DNA of 42,924 nucleotides from Asticcacaulis sp. (GTDB lineage: Bacteria > Pseudomonadota > Alphaproteobacteria > Caulobacterales > Caulobacteraceae), in contig NZ_JAIXSV010000216.1 in the NCBI RefSeq assembly GCF_027484505.1, positions 1 to 42,924 of the forward strand, in the 5' to 3' direction. Below the pieces are notes generated by a model. That model saw only the letters and a list, made by a program, of their open reading frames with translations. It had not been told where the DNA came from and did no database searches. Below, piece after piece: positions 16,392-24,493 of this stretch; positions within the stretch are counted from its first letter, which is position 1, and the number at the start of each line of letters is the position of its first letter. The translations under genes were made by a program, and so were the position numbers.

Positions 16392-17717
16392 ATGCGTGCG
16401 TTATCCACCCTCTTCCTGAGTGCTTTGCTGGCGACGACGGCGATCGCTCAGACGCCCCCTTCGGCCCCGCCCGAAGCGATTGATCGCGTGTGGTCGGGCC
16501 ACAGCGCGCGCTTTGCCATGGCGGTGTCAAAGACGCATCTGTACGTCGCCTATTACGACGCCAACCGGCAACTGACCGTGGCGCAGCGGCCGCTGAACAA
16601 CCCGGCGCACTGGGTCTATCACAAGGTCGATACCTGGCTCGGCTGGGACAGCCATAACTATATCGCCATGGCGCTCGATCCCGCAGGGGCGCTGCACGTG
16701 GCGGGCAACATGCACGTCGATCCCCTGACCTATTTCCGCAGCGACCCGTCCGGCGATGTGCGCACCCTGAAACGCATGCCGGTCATGGTCGAGGCGACGC
16801 GTGAAGCCCACATGACCTATCCCATCTTCCTGCACGATGGCGATGGGCGGCTGGTCTATAAGTATCGCGATGGCTCAAGCGGCCGCGGCAACGAAGTCTA
16901 TAATGTCTATGATGCCGCCACCGGTCGCTGGTTGGCCCTGACCTCAGCCCCGCTGGTCGATGGCGAAGGGCAGCGAAATGCCTATTTCGTAGGCCCGGTG
17001 TCGGGGCCGGACGGCTGGTTTCACATCACCTGGGTGTGGCGCGACTCGCCGATGGCCGAAACCAATCACGACCTGTCCTATGCGCGCAGCCGTGACCTGA
17101 TCCACTGGGAAAAGGCTGACGGGTCGCCTTTGCCCCTGCCGATCCGGCTGAAGGACGCCGAAATCGTCGATCCGGTGCCGGTCCGAGGCGGCATGATCAA
17201 CAACAATACGGTCATCGGCTTCGATGCCGACAAGCGCGTGACCATCACCTACCACAAGTACGACGCCGCCGGAAACACGCAGATCTGGCTGGCGCGCCGC
17301 GAAGGCAAGACGTGGAACCGCCAACAGATCAGCGCCTGGACTAACTATCGCTGGGACTTCAAAGGCGGCGGCTCGCTGAACAGCGAACTGTTTGTCGAAG
17401 GCGCGCGCCCCGGTTCGGCTGGCCAGCTCATTATACCGGTGACGCGGCTGGGGCAGGCGCTTGAGTTCGTCGTCGATGCACGTACCCTGAAGCGGATTGA
17501 GGAGCGCAGGGTCGAGAGCCTCAACGCCCGGGCGGCGGCGCGTATCGGGGTCACGGATGTCAGCCGCGTGCAGACGGCCCAGACGACCGGCCCGAACGGC
17601 CGGGTGTACACCCTCGTCTGGCAGGCCCTGCCGCCCAATCGCGACCTGCCACAACCGCGTATTCCGGAGCCGTCTGACCTGATCCTGCTGACCGACCTGA
17701 CCGCTACGCAGCCTTAG
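16392..17717 (+). CDS. BNR_4-family seven-bladed propeller, probable secreted polysaccharide lyase
   Basis: This 441-residue protein has a signal peptide (MRALSTLFLSALLATTAIAQ). It shows the BNR_4 signature WDSHNYIAMALDPAGALHVAGNMH at residues 85-108, with His88-Asn89-Tyr90 and Asn106-Met107-His108. This fold includes ulvan lyases of families PL24 and PL25 and related rhamnose/glucuronate lyases, in which histidines of these blades take part in catalysis. Asp-box-like repeats recur (DGDGRLVYKYRDGSSGRGNEVYNVYD). Substrate and even catalytic activity are inferred; non-catalytic sugar-binding members also exist. It follows a receptor and precedes a DeoR-type regulator by about 15 bases, consistent with one polysaccharide module. 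Confidence 0.75.
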   Translation: MRALSTLFLSALLATTAIAQTPPSAPPEAIDRVWSGHSARFAMAVSKTHLYVAYYDANRQLTVAQRPLNNPAHWVYHKVDTWLGWDSHNYIAMALDPAGALHVAGNMHVDPLTYFRSDPSGDVRTLKRMPVMVEATREAHMTYPIFLHDGDGRLVYKYRDGSSGRGNEVYNVYDAATGRWLALTSAPLVDGEGQRNAYFVGPVSGPDGWFHITWVWRDSPMAETNHDLSYARSRDLIHWEKADGSPLPLPIRLKDAEIVDPVPVRGGMINNNTVIGFDADKRVTITYHKYDAAGNTQIWLARREGKTWNRQQISAWTNYRWDFKGGGSLNSELFVEGARPGSAGQLIIPVTRLGQALEFVVDARTLKRIEERRVESLNARAAARIGVTDVSRVQTAQTTGPNGRVYTLVWQALPPNRDLPQPRIPEPSDLILLTDLTATQP

Positions 17718-17732
17718 ATTCATAAGGGGTTG

Positions 17733-18572
17733 ATGATGTATGCGATTGACCGGCGGCGCGCCATTACCGCCCTGCTGCGGCCCAGTCGTATCACCACCAT
17801 AGAGGAACTGGCGAGCCATCTGGCCGTGTCCCGCACGACAATCCACCGTGACCTGACGCAACTGCACAATTCGGGTCATCTGATACGCGTAAAGGGAGGG
17901 GCCGTGCCCCGCGCCCTTGCACAGGCTGCCCCAAACCCTGAGCGTCTTCCGCCGGCAAACCTCGCGGCGCGCCGCGCTATCGCTCAGGCGGCTTTGAGGT
18001 TCGTTGAACCGCATGACAGCCTTATCCTCGCTGGCGGGGCGACGATCGCTCTCATGGCTGAACAGATGGGAGACAGGCCGTGTCAGGTGCTGACCGCTTC
18101 GATCCCCGTTCTGCTGAACCTGTTCGACAAGCCACAGGTCCGGGTACGGCTGGCGGGCGGGGAGGTTTTCCGCGAACAACAGGTCATGCTGACGCCTTAT
18201 GAGACCGATGGCCGAACAGGCCGCCCGCATCCGGCCGCTGATGAACCCCCGATCTCAACGGGGTTCGGCGCCAGCAAGCTGTTTCTGGGGTGTCAGGCCC
18301 TGTCGCGCAAGGGCGTGATGCAGACCGATCCCTTGCGGGTGCAATCCGACCGTAGGTTTGTGGCGCAGGCTGAAACCGTCATCCTTCTGGCGGAGTCTGC
18401 CAAAATTGACCGCAGCGGCGTTCTGGCGGTGTGCCCGTTGCAAGACATCGATGTGCTTATCACCGATGATCAGATCTCTGATCAGGCCGTCGCCTGGCTC
18501 AATGCAGAGGCTATCCGTGTGATCAGGGCCCCGCTGGCGTCGGGTCCGGAACCGATCGGTCCCAGACCCTGA
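17733..18572 (+). CDS. DeoR/GlpR-family transcriptional regulator
   Basis: The N-terminal winged helix-turn-helix is clear: ITTIEELASHLAVSRTTIHRDLTQLHNSGHLIRVKGGAVPR (about residues 20-62). The C-terminal sugar-phosphate sensor domain shows LILAGGATIALMAEQM, LAGGEVFREQQVML, KLFLGCQALSRKGVM and VILLAESAKIDRSGVLAV. Three possible starts (TTG 17730, ATG 17733, ATG 17736) share the AAGGGG at 17724-17729; spacing favours 17736, and I report 17733. It is 15 bases after the propeller gene and likely cotranscribed, so probably represses this module until a phosphorylated sugar intermediate appears. It is distinct from the DeoR protein at 36903-37679. Confidence 0.8.
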   Translation: MMYAIDRRRAITALLRPSRITTIEELASHLAVSRTTIHRDLTQLHNSGHLIRVKGGAVPRALAQAAPNPERLPPANLAARRAIAQAALRFVEPHDSLILAGGATIALMAEQMGDRPCQVLTASIPVLLNLFDKPQVRVRLAGGEVFREQQVMLTPYETDGRTGRPHPAADEPPISTGFGASKLFLGCQALSRKGVMQTDPLRVQSDRRFVAQAETVILLAESAKIDRSGVLAVCPLQDIDVLITDDQISDQAVAWLNAEAIRVIRAPLASGPEPIGPRP

Positions 18573-18575
18573 CGC
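18537..18575 (+). terminator. Stem-loop at the end of the DeoR gene
   Basis: GCGTC-GGGTC (18537-18546) pairs with GACCC-T-GACGC (18565-18575), with an inner ACCGATCGGT palindrome, followed by TTTCTC. It spans the stop codon and lies between convergent genes. Confidence 0.45.
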
Positions 18576-18595
18576 TTTCTCATCATGCGCTTTCC

Positions 18596-19450
18596 TCAGA
18601 ACACAGCGCGCAGTTTCAGCGTCACCGGCACCACAAGACGGTTGCCTTCCTCATTGATCGAGGCGAGGCCCAGACCGCCAATGGTGCTGTCGTTTCCGTC
18701 CAGCTTGCCATAGTAGCGCAGGCCCGTTTCCGCGATCAGCGACACGTTTTCCGACATCTTATAGCTGACGCCCGCTTCGACCCCGGCGGTCAGGATCGTC
18801 GTGTCATCATAGAAGGGGACGTTGCGCAGAGACTGATTGATGGTCAGGTCCGGGATGGTGGAGGTAGCGCGGATTTCGTCGATCTTGCTGACGCCGATGC
18901 GTCCGGCGATATAGGGCTCGAACGTGCCGCCTTCGTTGAACCACTGACGCGCACCGACAGAGACGCCCATACCCTTATATTCGCCAAAGCGGCCATAGAC
19001 CGGGACTTCGGCCACGGTGTTGGTGCCATTGACCACAGCGGCGGTGCCGACCTGGGTCGAGCCTTCATCGGCCTTTACATAGTCAAAGCTGCCGAACAAT
19101 TCGCGACCCTCGCCGATGCCATAGGTGGCTTCGAAGTTCAGCGCGGTGGCATTGTCATAGATATCATCGAAACCACGCGACTGAATGCGCAACTGACCGG
19201 CATTGCCGGTGGCGGTCAGCGCAGCGGGCAGGGCGGGCGCGCCGGTGTCACGCAGCGAGGCAATGGTGGCCAGAGGAATCTGACCCGTCGTCGTGCCACC
19301 GTGCACGTCGCCGGAGACGGGGACTTCGGTGCCAATGCTGCCGCTGACGGCCCAGCGGCCAGACTCAACAGGGCCGGCATGGGCCACAGAGGCCAGAGAC
19401 AGGGACGCAAGCGCGGGTGCGCAAAGCAGGATAAGTGCAAGCGTTTTCAT
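18596..19450 (-). CDS. Outer-membrane beta-barrel protein, porin-like
   Basis: This 284-residue protein has signal peptide MKTLALILLCAPALASLSLASVAHA and alternating amphipathic strands through the body (RELFGSFDYVKAD, YKGMGVSVGARQWF, FEPYIAGRIGVSKI, ILTAGVEAGVSYKM, VSLIAETGLRYYG). It ends in VVPVTLKLRAVF with a C-terminal Phe, the assembly signal of outer-membrane barrels. The length suggests an 8-10-strand OmpA/OmpW-like barrel without a periplasmic peptidoglycan domain. It is transcribed alone, convergent with the DeoR gene and separated from the LysR gene by the 137-bp repeat. Its role could be passive diffusion or structural; nothing in the sequence decides this. Confidence 0.75.
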   Translation of the reverse strand: MKTLALILLCAPALASLSLASVAHAGPVESGRWAVSGSIGTEVPVSGDVHGGTTTGQIPLATIASLRDTGAPALPAALTATGNAGQLRIQSRGFDDIYDNATALNFEATYGIGEGRELFGSFDYVKADEGSTQVGTAAVVNGTNTVAEVPVYGRFGEYKGMGVSVGARQWFNEGGTFEPYIAGRIGVSKIDEIRATSTIPDLTINQSLRNVPFYDDTTILTAGVEAGVSYKMSENVSLIAETGLRYYGKLDGNDSTIGGLGLASINEEGNRLVVPVTLKLRAVF

Positions 19451-19557
19451 AAGATTTCCATAAGGTTAGAGGTCTGTTTAAAACGCACGTTCCGTCATCG
19501 CGATGTGCCTTTAGTACGTCGCGACTTCAATTTCGGATTTTATGAAGCGCGTCTTTC

Positions 19558-19694
19558 GAGCGGAATGATTTCTAGTGGAATCATTCCGCTCAAGCCGCCA
19601 TTGAGGCGGCGGCCAAGGTGGCAAAGCCACCGCCCGGCGAGGGGCTAAACAAAACCTGGACCATTATGTTTCGACCAGAAATCATAATGATCCA
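19558..19694 (+). repeat. 137-bp structured intergenic repeat, copy B
   Basis: Second copy of the element at 16193-16329. Here the first stem reaches 13 base pairs (GAGCGGAATGATT with AATCATTCCGCTC), the second is GCCGCC-ATTGAG-GGCGGC, and the third is a clean GGTGGC-AAA-GCCACC. The last is CATTATG with CATAATG, closed by TGGA/TCCA. In the last stem the two copies carry different single C-A mismatches at neighbouring pairs. It lies between the 5' end of the barrel gene and the 3' end of the LysR gene. Confidence 0.8.
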
Positions 19695-19705
19695 GGCGGC
19701 TAAAG

Positions 19706-20569
19706 CTAGAGCAAGGTGGCCAGTAATGGGTTGGGAAAACGGCGTTCAACCGTTACCGCATAAAAGGTTTCGCGCAGGTCGGGCAGGGCGGCAAATTCGG
19801 CCAGAAGACCACTCTGTAATTCATCGCGCACGACGATCGGCGGCACGATAGCCAGACCAAATCCTTCGCGGGCCAGAAGACGCATCATGGCCATGTCGTC
19901 GATTTCAGCGGCAATTACCGGACGGATATTCAGCCGGTTGATCATGGCGTCGAATCCGGCGCGGATGCTGCTCGAATGACCGGGCAGGATCAGGGGCGCT
20001 TCGCTTAAATACGCGCGCAGGCTGGCCCCGTCGCGCATGCGCTGCGGCGATCCGATCAGGCTCACCGTCTGATCAGCAATGCGATGTGAAATCAGCGGGT
20101 TAAGCCGGTCACGCGCCGGGGCCATATTGGCCAGAACCACGTCGAGTTCGAGGGCCTGAAGCCCCTCCAGAAGCTCACTCAGAGCCCCCGAACGCAGGAC
20201 GATATCGACATCGGTGCGCGCCATCAGGGGTTTCAGAAACTGCATCTGAAAATTGCGTGACAGCGTGGCCAGCGCGCCGATGCGTAGCACTTGCCGCGCC
20301 CGCCCACGGTTTTCCAGTGTGCCGATCAGTTCGTCACCCGCTGCAAAAATCGTATCGGCATAGTCGAGCGTCACGCGCCCGGCCTCAGTCAGGATCATCT
20401 GCCGCCCGCGCCGTTCAAACAGGGCGTGCCCCAGTTGTGCCTCCAGTGCCTGAATCTGAACCGACAGGGCCGATTGCGACACATTGCAGGCCTCGGCGGC
20501 GCGCGTCAGATGCCCTTCGTGTGCCACCGCCCAGAAATAGCGCAGGTGTTTGAAATTCAGGCTGGCCAT
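19706..20569 (-). CDS. LysR-family regulator, NhaR-like, probable regulator of dabBA
   Basis: This 287-residue LysR protein has helix-turn-helix LTRAAEACNVSQSALSVQIQALEAQLGHALFERRGRQMILTEAG near residues 19-65 and an effector-binding domain after it. The opening ASLNFKHLRYFWAVAHEGHL resembles NhaR, the sodium-antiporter activator, more than CbbR-type regulators. It is divergent from dabB with 95 bases between starts, and that gap holds two nested inverted repeats, including a T-N11-A LysR box. Control of the neighbouring carbon-uptake operon is therefore likely. The effector could be an ion, pH or a bicarbonate-related signal; the sequence does not tell. Confidence 0.85.
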   Translation of the reverse strand: MASLNFKHLRYFWAVAHEGHLTRAAEACNVSQSALSVQIQALEAQLGHALFERRGRQMILTEAGRVTLDYADTIFAAGDELIGTLENRGRARQVLRIGALATLSRNFQMQFLKPLMARTDVDIVLRSGALSELLEGLQALELDVVLANMAPARDRLNPLISHRIADQTVSLIGSPQRMRDGASLRAYLSEAPLILPGHSSSIRAGFDAMINRLNIRPVIAAEIDDMAMMRLLAREGFGLAIVPPIVVRDELQSGLLAEFAALPDLRETFYAVTVERRFPNPLLATLL

Positions 20570-20593
20570 GGGTTCGTTCTAATTTATCTAACA

Positions 20594-20627
20594 AAACAAT
20601 TCAATCTTTGAATTTTTTATATTGTTT
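20594..20627. promoter_or_regulatory. Nested inverted repeats, putative LysR binding site for dabBA
   Basis: The inner dyad is perfect: AATTCAA-TCT-TTGAATT at 20598-20614, containing a T-N11-A LysR box. The outer arms AAACAAT (20594-20600) and ATTGTTT (20621-20627) share the same AT-rich gap between lysR and dabB. Confidence 0.55.
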
Positions 20628-20664
20628 ATGGCCCCGTATCAGCAACCCAACGGGAGTTTTTGCC

Positions 20665-22179
20665 ATGTCGGTTGCGCTACTTGCCGGGCTCTGTCTCGGT
20701 CTTTGTGTTGGTCTTGCTCTGTTCCATGTGGCCGTAGGGGCTGTGAGCGTGCGGGTTGTTGGCCTGCGAAGCCTGCGCCGTCTGTCCACTGGCCTGTCGA
20801 TGGCCGGGTTCGCGGTCGGTCTGACCGCCCTTCTTTATCTGGCTATCGTGTGGATCAGCGGTGCCGCGCCTCCGGAGACCCAGTGGTTCGGCCTGCGGTT
20901 CGACGCCACGGGCGCGGCACTGGTGGCCATGGTGACGCTGGTCGGCGGGGCGGTGCTGCGCTTTTCGCAGAACTATCTCGATGGCGATGCGCGGCAGGAC
21001 GCTTTTCTGGGCGGGCTGCACCTGACGCTCGCCACCGTCATCCTGTTCGTGCTTTCAGCGAACCTCCTGACCTTCGCGCTGGGCTGGGTGGCCATGTCGC
21101 TGACCCTGCACAAGCTGCTCGTTTTCTATCCGGATCGGGTCGGGGCGCGGTTGGCCGCGCACAAGAAATTCCTTTTGGCGCGCCTCAGCGACGCGGCTCT
21201 GGTCCTCGCCTTTATAGGTCTTTACCGCGCGACCGGCAGCCTCGACATGACTGAGATCGCCGCGCGTCTGCCCGGAGCGGCTCCTTTTGACGTCACTCTG
21301 GCCGCCCTGTTGCTGGTCGTCGCTGCCGTCCTGAAATCGGCGCAGTTCCCGGTGCATGGCTGGCTGATTGAGGTCATGGAGACGCCGACGCCGGTGTCGG
21401 CCCTGCTGCACGCCGGTGTGGTCAATGCCGGTGGCGTCCTGCTGCTGCGCTTTTCGGACGTGCTTATGCTTAGCCCGGTGGCGCAGGGCCTGCTGGTCCT
21501 TCTGGCGCTCGGTTCGATCATCGTCGGTTCGCTGGCCATGATGGCGCAGAACAGCGTCAAGGCGGCACTGGCCTGGTCCACCGTGGCGCAGATGGGCTTT
21601 ATGCTGCTGCAATGCGCGCTGGGGGCCTTCGGGGCGGCTCTGTTCCACATCCTCGCCCACGCCGCCTACAAGGCCAATGCCTTCCTCACCGCCGGCACGC
21701 TCAGCGACAAAAAGCCGGTTCAGGACCGCTCGGTCGCCGCCCTCCTGCCGCTGGCTGTCCTTGCGGGCCTTAGCCTGACGCTTCTGGCCACCGGCACCCT
21801 GTCGGCCAGCCTGCTGGTCACGCTTCTGGCCGCCATGGGGGTTGTTACCGTGCTTGAAGCGCGCCGCCCGCTGATCCTGACCGTCGTCACGGCGGGCATG
21901 GTGACGCTTGCCCTCTTAGGTCACGGCGTGATCGAGCGGCTGCTGGGTGAGGCATCCCTCAATGTTTCGCCGCTGCTGGCCACGGTGACCGTCGCGGGCA
22001 TGGTGATCCTGTGCATCGGGCAGTGGCTGGCCTTAAGTGCGCCTCGCTGGCCGCCGGTGATGGCCCTTTATGTTCATCTGAAAAACGGCTTCTACATCAA
22101 TACCTGGCTTAGAGCGTATTTCGTTCAGAGGGAGTCACAACGCCGTTCGATGCAGCGAAATAACGCTCTAAATTTATGA
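20665..22179 (+). CDS. dabB: Inorganic carbon uptake system membrane subunit DabB
   Basis: This 504-residue polytopic protein is of the NuoL/MrpA antiporter family. The family's charged and proline-bearing helices are visible: VLKSAQFPVHGWLIEVMETPTPVSALLHAGVVNAGGVLLLRF and SVKAALAWSTVAQMGFMLLQCALGAFGAALFHILAHAAYKANAFLTAG. Such a stand-alone subunit next to a DUF2309 gene is DabB, which couples cation flow to CO2 capture by DabA. The ATG at 20665 follows GGGAG; an upstream in-frame TTG at 20608 would add non-membrane sequence lying on the operator. The last 20 or so residues (from about RAYFVQRESQ) are encoded by an inserted palindromic repeat, so the C-terminus is not the ancestral one. Confidence 0.85.
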   Translation: MSVALLAGLCLGLCVGLALFHVAVGAVSVRVVGLRSLRRLSTGLSMAGFAVGLTALLYLAIVWISGAAPPETQWFGLRFDATGAALVAMVTLVGGAVLRFSQNYLDGDARQDAFLGGLHLTLATVILFVLSANLLTFALGWVAMSLTLHKLLVFYPDRVGARLAAHKKFLLARLSDAALVLAFIGLYRATGSLDMTEIAARLPGAAPFDVTLAALLLVVAAVLKSAQFPVHGWLIEVMETPTPVSALLHAGVVNAGGVLLLRFSDVLMLSPVAQGLLVLLALGSIIVGSLAMMAQNSVKAALAWSTVAQMGFMLLQCALGAFGAALFHILAHAAYKANAFLTAGTLSDKKPVQDRSVAALLPLAVLAGLSLTLLATGTLSASLLVTLLAAMGVVTVLEARRPLILTVVTAGMVTLALLGHGVIERLLGEASLNVSPLLATVTVAGMVILCIGQWLALSAPRWPPVMALYVHLKNGFYINTWLRAYFVQRESQRRSMQRNNALNL

Positions 22180-22234
22180 TTTAACGCGCTTTTGCATCCG
22201 AAAAGTGCCTCACACTTTTCGGAAAGCGCTCTAA
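22109..22234. repeat. Composite palindromic repeat inserted across the dabB 3' end
   Basis: TTAGAGCG (22109-22116) faces CGCTCTAA at 22164-22171, with inner TATTTCG and CGAAATA extending the match. A second palindrome, CCGAAAAGTG-CCTCA-CACTTTTCGG (22198-22222), is followed by another CGCTCTAA (22227-22234). The CCGAAAAGTG hairpin resembles short palindromic elements common in alphaproteobacterial chromosomes. It supplies the dabB stop codon and fills the dabB-dabA gap. Confidence 0.7.
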
Positions 22235-22249
22235 CCGGAGTACCCAGCC

Positions 22250-24466
22250 ATGAACGCTTTTACGTTGCTCTTTCCCACGACAGAACAGGCACTGGACACG
22301 CGGTTAAAGGCGATTGTTCGCCGCGTGTCGCCGCAATGGCCGCTCAGAAGCTTTGTCGCCGTCAACCCCTTCATGGCCCGCAGCGGCGTCGATTTCGCGC
22401 AGGCTGCACTTGATGTCGCCCGCAGCCACGGCGCGCACCTGCTGCCCGATGCGGCCCTGCCGTCGCCGGTTGAAACGCTAAGCGATGCTTTCGGCAAGAC
22501 GCTGAATAAACCGCTGAGCGATTTCGTAACGGGGCGAATTTCGCAGTGGGCGTCGGGCTTCTACGATCAGGGGCAGGCCGTCTGGGGCAATCCATGGCAG
22601 GGTGATACGCCCTTTGCCGCCTGGCGCGCCGAAGCCGTGCACGACCGTGCCCCCGAAATCTTTGGGCTTAAGAGTTTCCGCGCGCAGGTCGCGGCCCTGC
22701 CCACCGATGCTGTGGTGGCCGCAGAAGTCCTGCTGAGCGCCCTGAATCTGCCCGCAGAGGCCGAGACCGCCTATCTGGAGCGTCTGATTTGCACGGTTGG
22801 CGGTTGGGCCGCCTGGATGCGTCACCGCGACTGGGAAGCTCAGCTTGACGCGCGCACGGATGACGGCCTGCGCGATCTGCTCGTCATCCGGCTGGCGTGG
22901 GATGTGCTGGCGGCAAGGTCGTTCAAGGATGAGACGACGCTCATGAACTGGCGGCGCGCGTTGTGTGCTACACGTGCGGACGTCTTGCCCGACGTGTCGC
23001 CGCTGGAGGCGCGGGAAACCCGCTGGCGGGAGGGTCTGTTCGACAGCCTGCGTCGCGCGACCCCACCCGCTCCGGCCCCGCTGGCGCAGGCGATCTTCTG
23101 CATCGACGTGCGTTCGGAGCTATATCGCCATGCGCTGGAACAGGCCGGGCCGCGGATTGAGACCTTGGGCTTTGCAGGCTTTTTCGGCCTGCCTATCGCC
23201 GTTGAAACGACCGATGGCCGCCGTCAGCCCGCCTGCCCGCCGCTGTTGCGGCCCGGCGCGCTGGTCTGCGAGGCCGTACCCTCTGAGGCGACCCGAAAGT
23301 CCGTGCTCAAAACGGTCGTCGAAGGTCTGAAGCGCACCGGGGCTTCGGCCTTTGGCTATGTCGAAAGTTTTGGACTGGCGTCGGCCCAGTCTCTGGCCGC
23401 GACCCTGTTTGCCAAAGGACCGGAAACGGTGCGGGCCGTCACCGAGGTGACCCTGCATATGCCCATCGCCCAGCAAGTTGACATGGCGGCGGGCCTTTTG
23501 AAGGGGGCGGGGCTCACCCAGCCGACGGCGAAGCTGGTCGTGCTGGTCGGCCATGAAGGCGAGTCGCTGAACAATCCGCACGCGGCGGGCCTGCACTGCG
23601 GGGCCTGCGGCGGACGCAGCGGCGCGGTCAATGCGCGCGCCGCGGCCCTGATGCTCAATCACCCGCAGGTGCGGCGTCTGCTGAAAGCCGAAAAAGGCAT
23701 AGAACTTAGCCCCGACGTTTGGTTTGCCGGTGCGGTTCATAACACCACGACCGATGAGCTGAGCCTGCTCGATGAGACCTTAATCCCGGCGCATCTCGCC
23801 GCTGAAGTCGCGGCGTTCAAGGCTGCCACGGTTCGGGCCGGTGAGAGGATGCGGCAGGTGCGCGCGCCGACCCTGAACGAGGCCCCGACCCTGAAGGCTT
23901 TTCGCCGCCGGGCCGCTGATCCGTCTCAGGTGCGGCCGGAATGGGCCCTGGCCGGCTGTGCCGGTTTCATCGCCGCGCCGCGTCAACTGACGCGCGGCAA
24001 GGATCTCGGTGGACGGGTGTTTCTGCATTCCTACGATTGGCGAAATGACGAAGGGTTTGCCGTATTAGAGCAGATACTGACCGCGCCGGTGATTGTGGCG
24101 AGCTGGATCAACCTGCAATACTTTGCCTCGACCGTGGCACCGGAGGTGTTCGGGGCGGGCAATAAGGTGCTGCACAATGTGGTCGGCGGTAATCTGGGTG
24201 TGCTGGAAGGCAATGGCGGCGATCTGAGACTGGGGCTGCCGCTGCAATCGGTCTTTGATGGTCAGCGCTTCCGGCACGAGGCGTTGCGTCTGTCGGTCGT
24301 CATCGCCGCCCCGACCGAGGCGATTGACGGCGTTCTGAGCCGCCACGCCGCCCTGCGCGATCTGGTCGAAAATGGCTGGATTCACCTGTTCGCCACGGAC
24401 GAGGCGGGCCAGACGGTACAGCGCCGCACGGCTAACGGCTGGTATCCTGAAACGGGAGGAATCTAG
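22250..24466 (+). CDS. dabA: Inorganic carbon uptake system subunit DabA (DUF2309)
   Basis: This 738-residue protein is the catalytic partner of DabB, a beta-carbonic-anhydrase-like zinc protein at the inner face of the membrane that traps CO2 as bicarbonate. The zinc/active-site set is intact: Cys284 and Asp286 in FCIDVRSE, His435 in VLVGHEGESLNNPHAAGL and Cys450 in HCGACGGRSG. The spacing matches Cys351, Asp353, His524 and Cys539 of Halothiobacillus DabA. It is somewhat shorter than many DabA proteins, mainly before the first motif. In a heterotroph it would supply bicarbonate for anaplerotic carboxylases under low CO2. The start is preceded by CCGGAG. It shares an operon with dabB across a 70-base repeat-filled gap. 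Confidence 0.9.
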   Translation: MNAFTLLFPTTEQALDTRLKAIVRRVSPQWPLRSFVAVNPFMARSGVDFAQAALDVARSHGAHLLPDAALPSPVETLSDAFGKTLNKPLSDFVTGRISQWASGFYDQGQAVWGNPWQGDTPFAAWRAEAVHDRAPEIFGLKSFRAQVAALPTDAVVAAEVLLSALNLPAEAETAYLERLICTVGGWAAWMRHRDWEAQLDARTDDGLRDLLVIRLAWDVLAARSFKDETTLMNWRRALCATRADVLPDVSPLEARETRWREGLFDSLRRATPPAPAPLAQAIFCIDVRSELYRHALEQAGPRIETLGFAGFFGLPIAVETTDGRRQPACPPLLRPGALVCEAVPSEATRKSVLKTVVEGLKRTGASAFGYVESFGLASAQSLAATLFAKGPETVRAVTEVTLHMPIAQQVDMAAGLLKGAGLTQPTAKLVVLVGHEGESLNNPHAAGLHCGACGGRSGAVNARAAALMLNHPQVRRLLKAEKGIELSPDVWFAGAVHNTTTDELSLLDETLIPAHLAAEVAAFKAATVRAGERMRQVRAPTLNEAPTLKAFRRRAADPSQVRPEWALAGCAGFIAAPRQLTRGKDLGGRVFLHSYDWRNDEGFAVLEQILTAPVIVASWINLQYFASTVAPEVFGAGNKVLHNVVGGNLGVLEGNGGDLRLGLPLQSVFDGQRFRHEALRLSVVIAAPTEAIDGVLSRHAALRDLVENGWIHLFATDEAGQTVQRRTANGWYPETGGI

Positions 24467-24471
24467 AGCAT

Positions 24472-24493
24472 CGGCGGCTCAGTTGAGCCGCCG
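24472..24493. terminator. Bidirectional stem-loop between dabA and the beta-helix gene
   Basis: CGGCGGCTCA-GT-TGAGCCGCCG is a perfect 10-base-pair stem with a 2-base loop, lying between convergent stops. TAGAGC and GCTCTAA flank it, the same terminal words as in the repeat at 22109-22234. The minus-strand gene's stop codon lies in the stem. The T-rich flank toward AATTATTTC supports termination for dabA. Confidence 0.7.

Noticed and set aside
16944-18230. A 428-codon antisense frame across the propeller and DeoR genes
   Set aside because: It spans two well-supported plus-strand genes and their junction and has no family resemblance.
20665-22179. dabB as a respiratory complex I subunit (nuoL)
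   Set aside because: No other nuo gene is present, and the direct DUF2309 partner with intact zinc residues defines a carbon-uptake pair.
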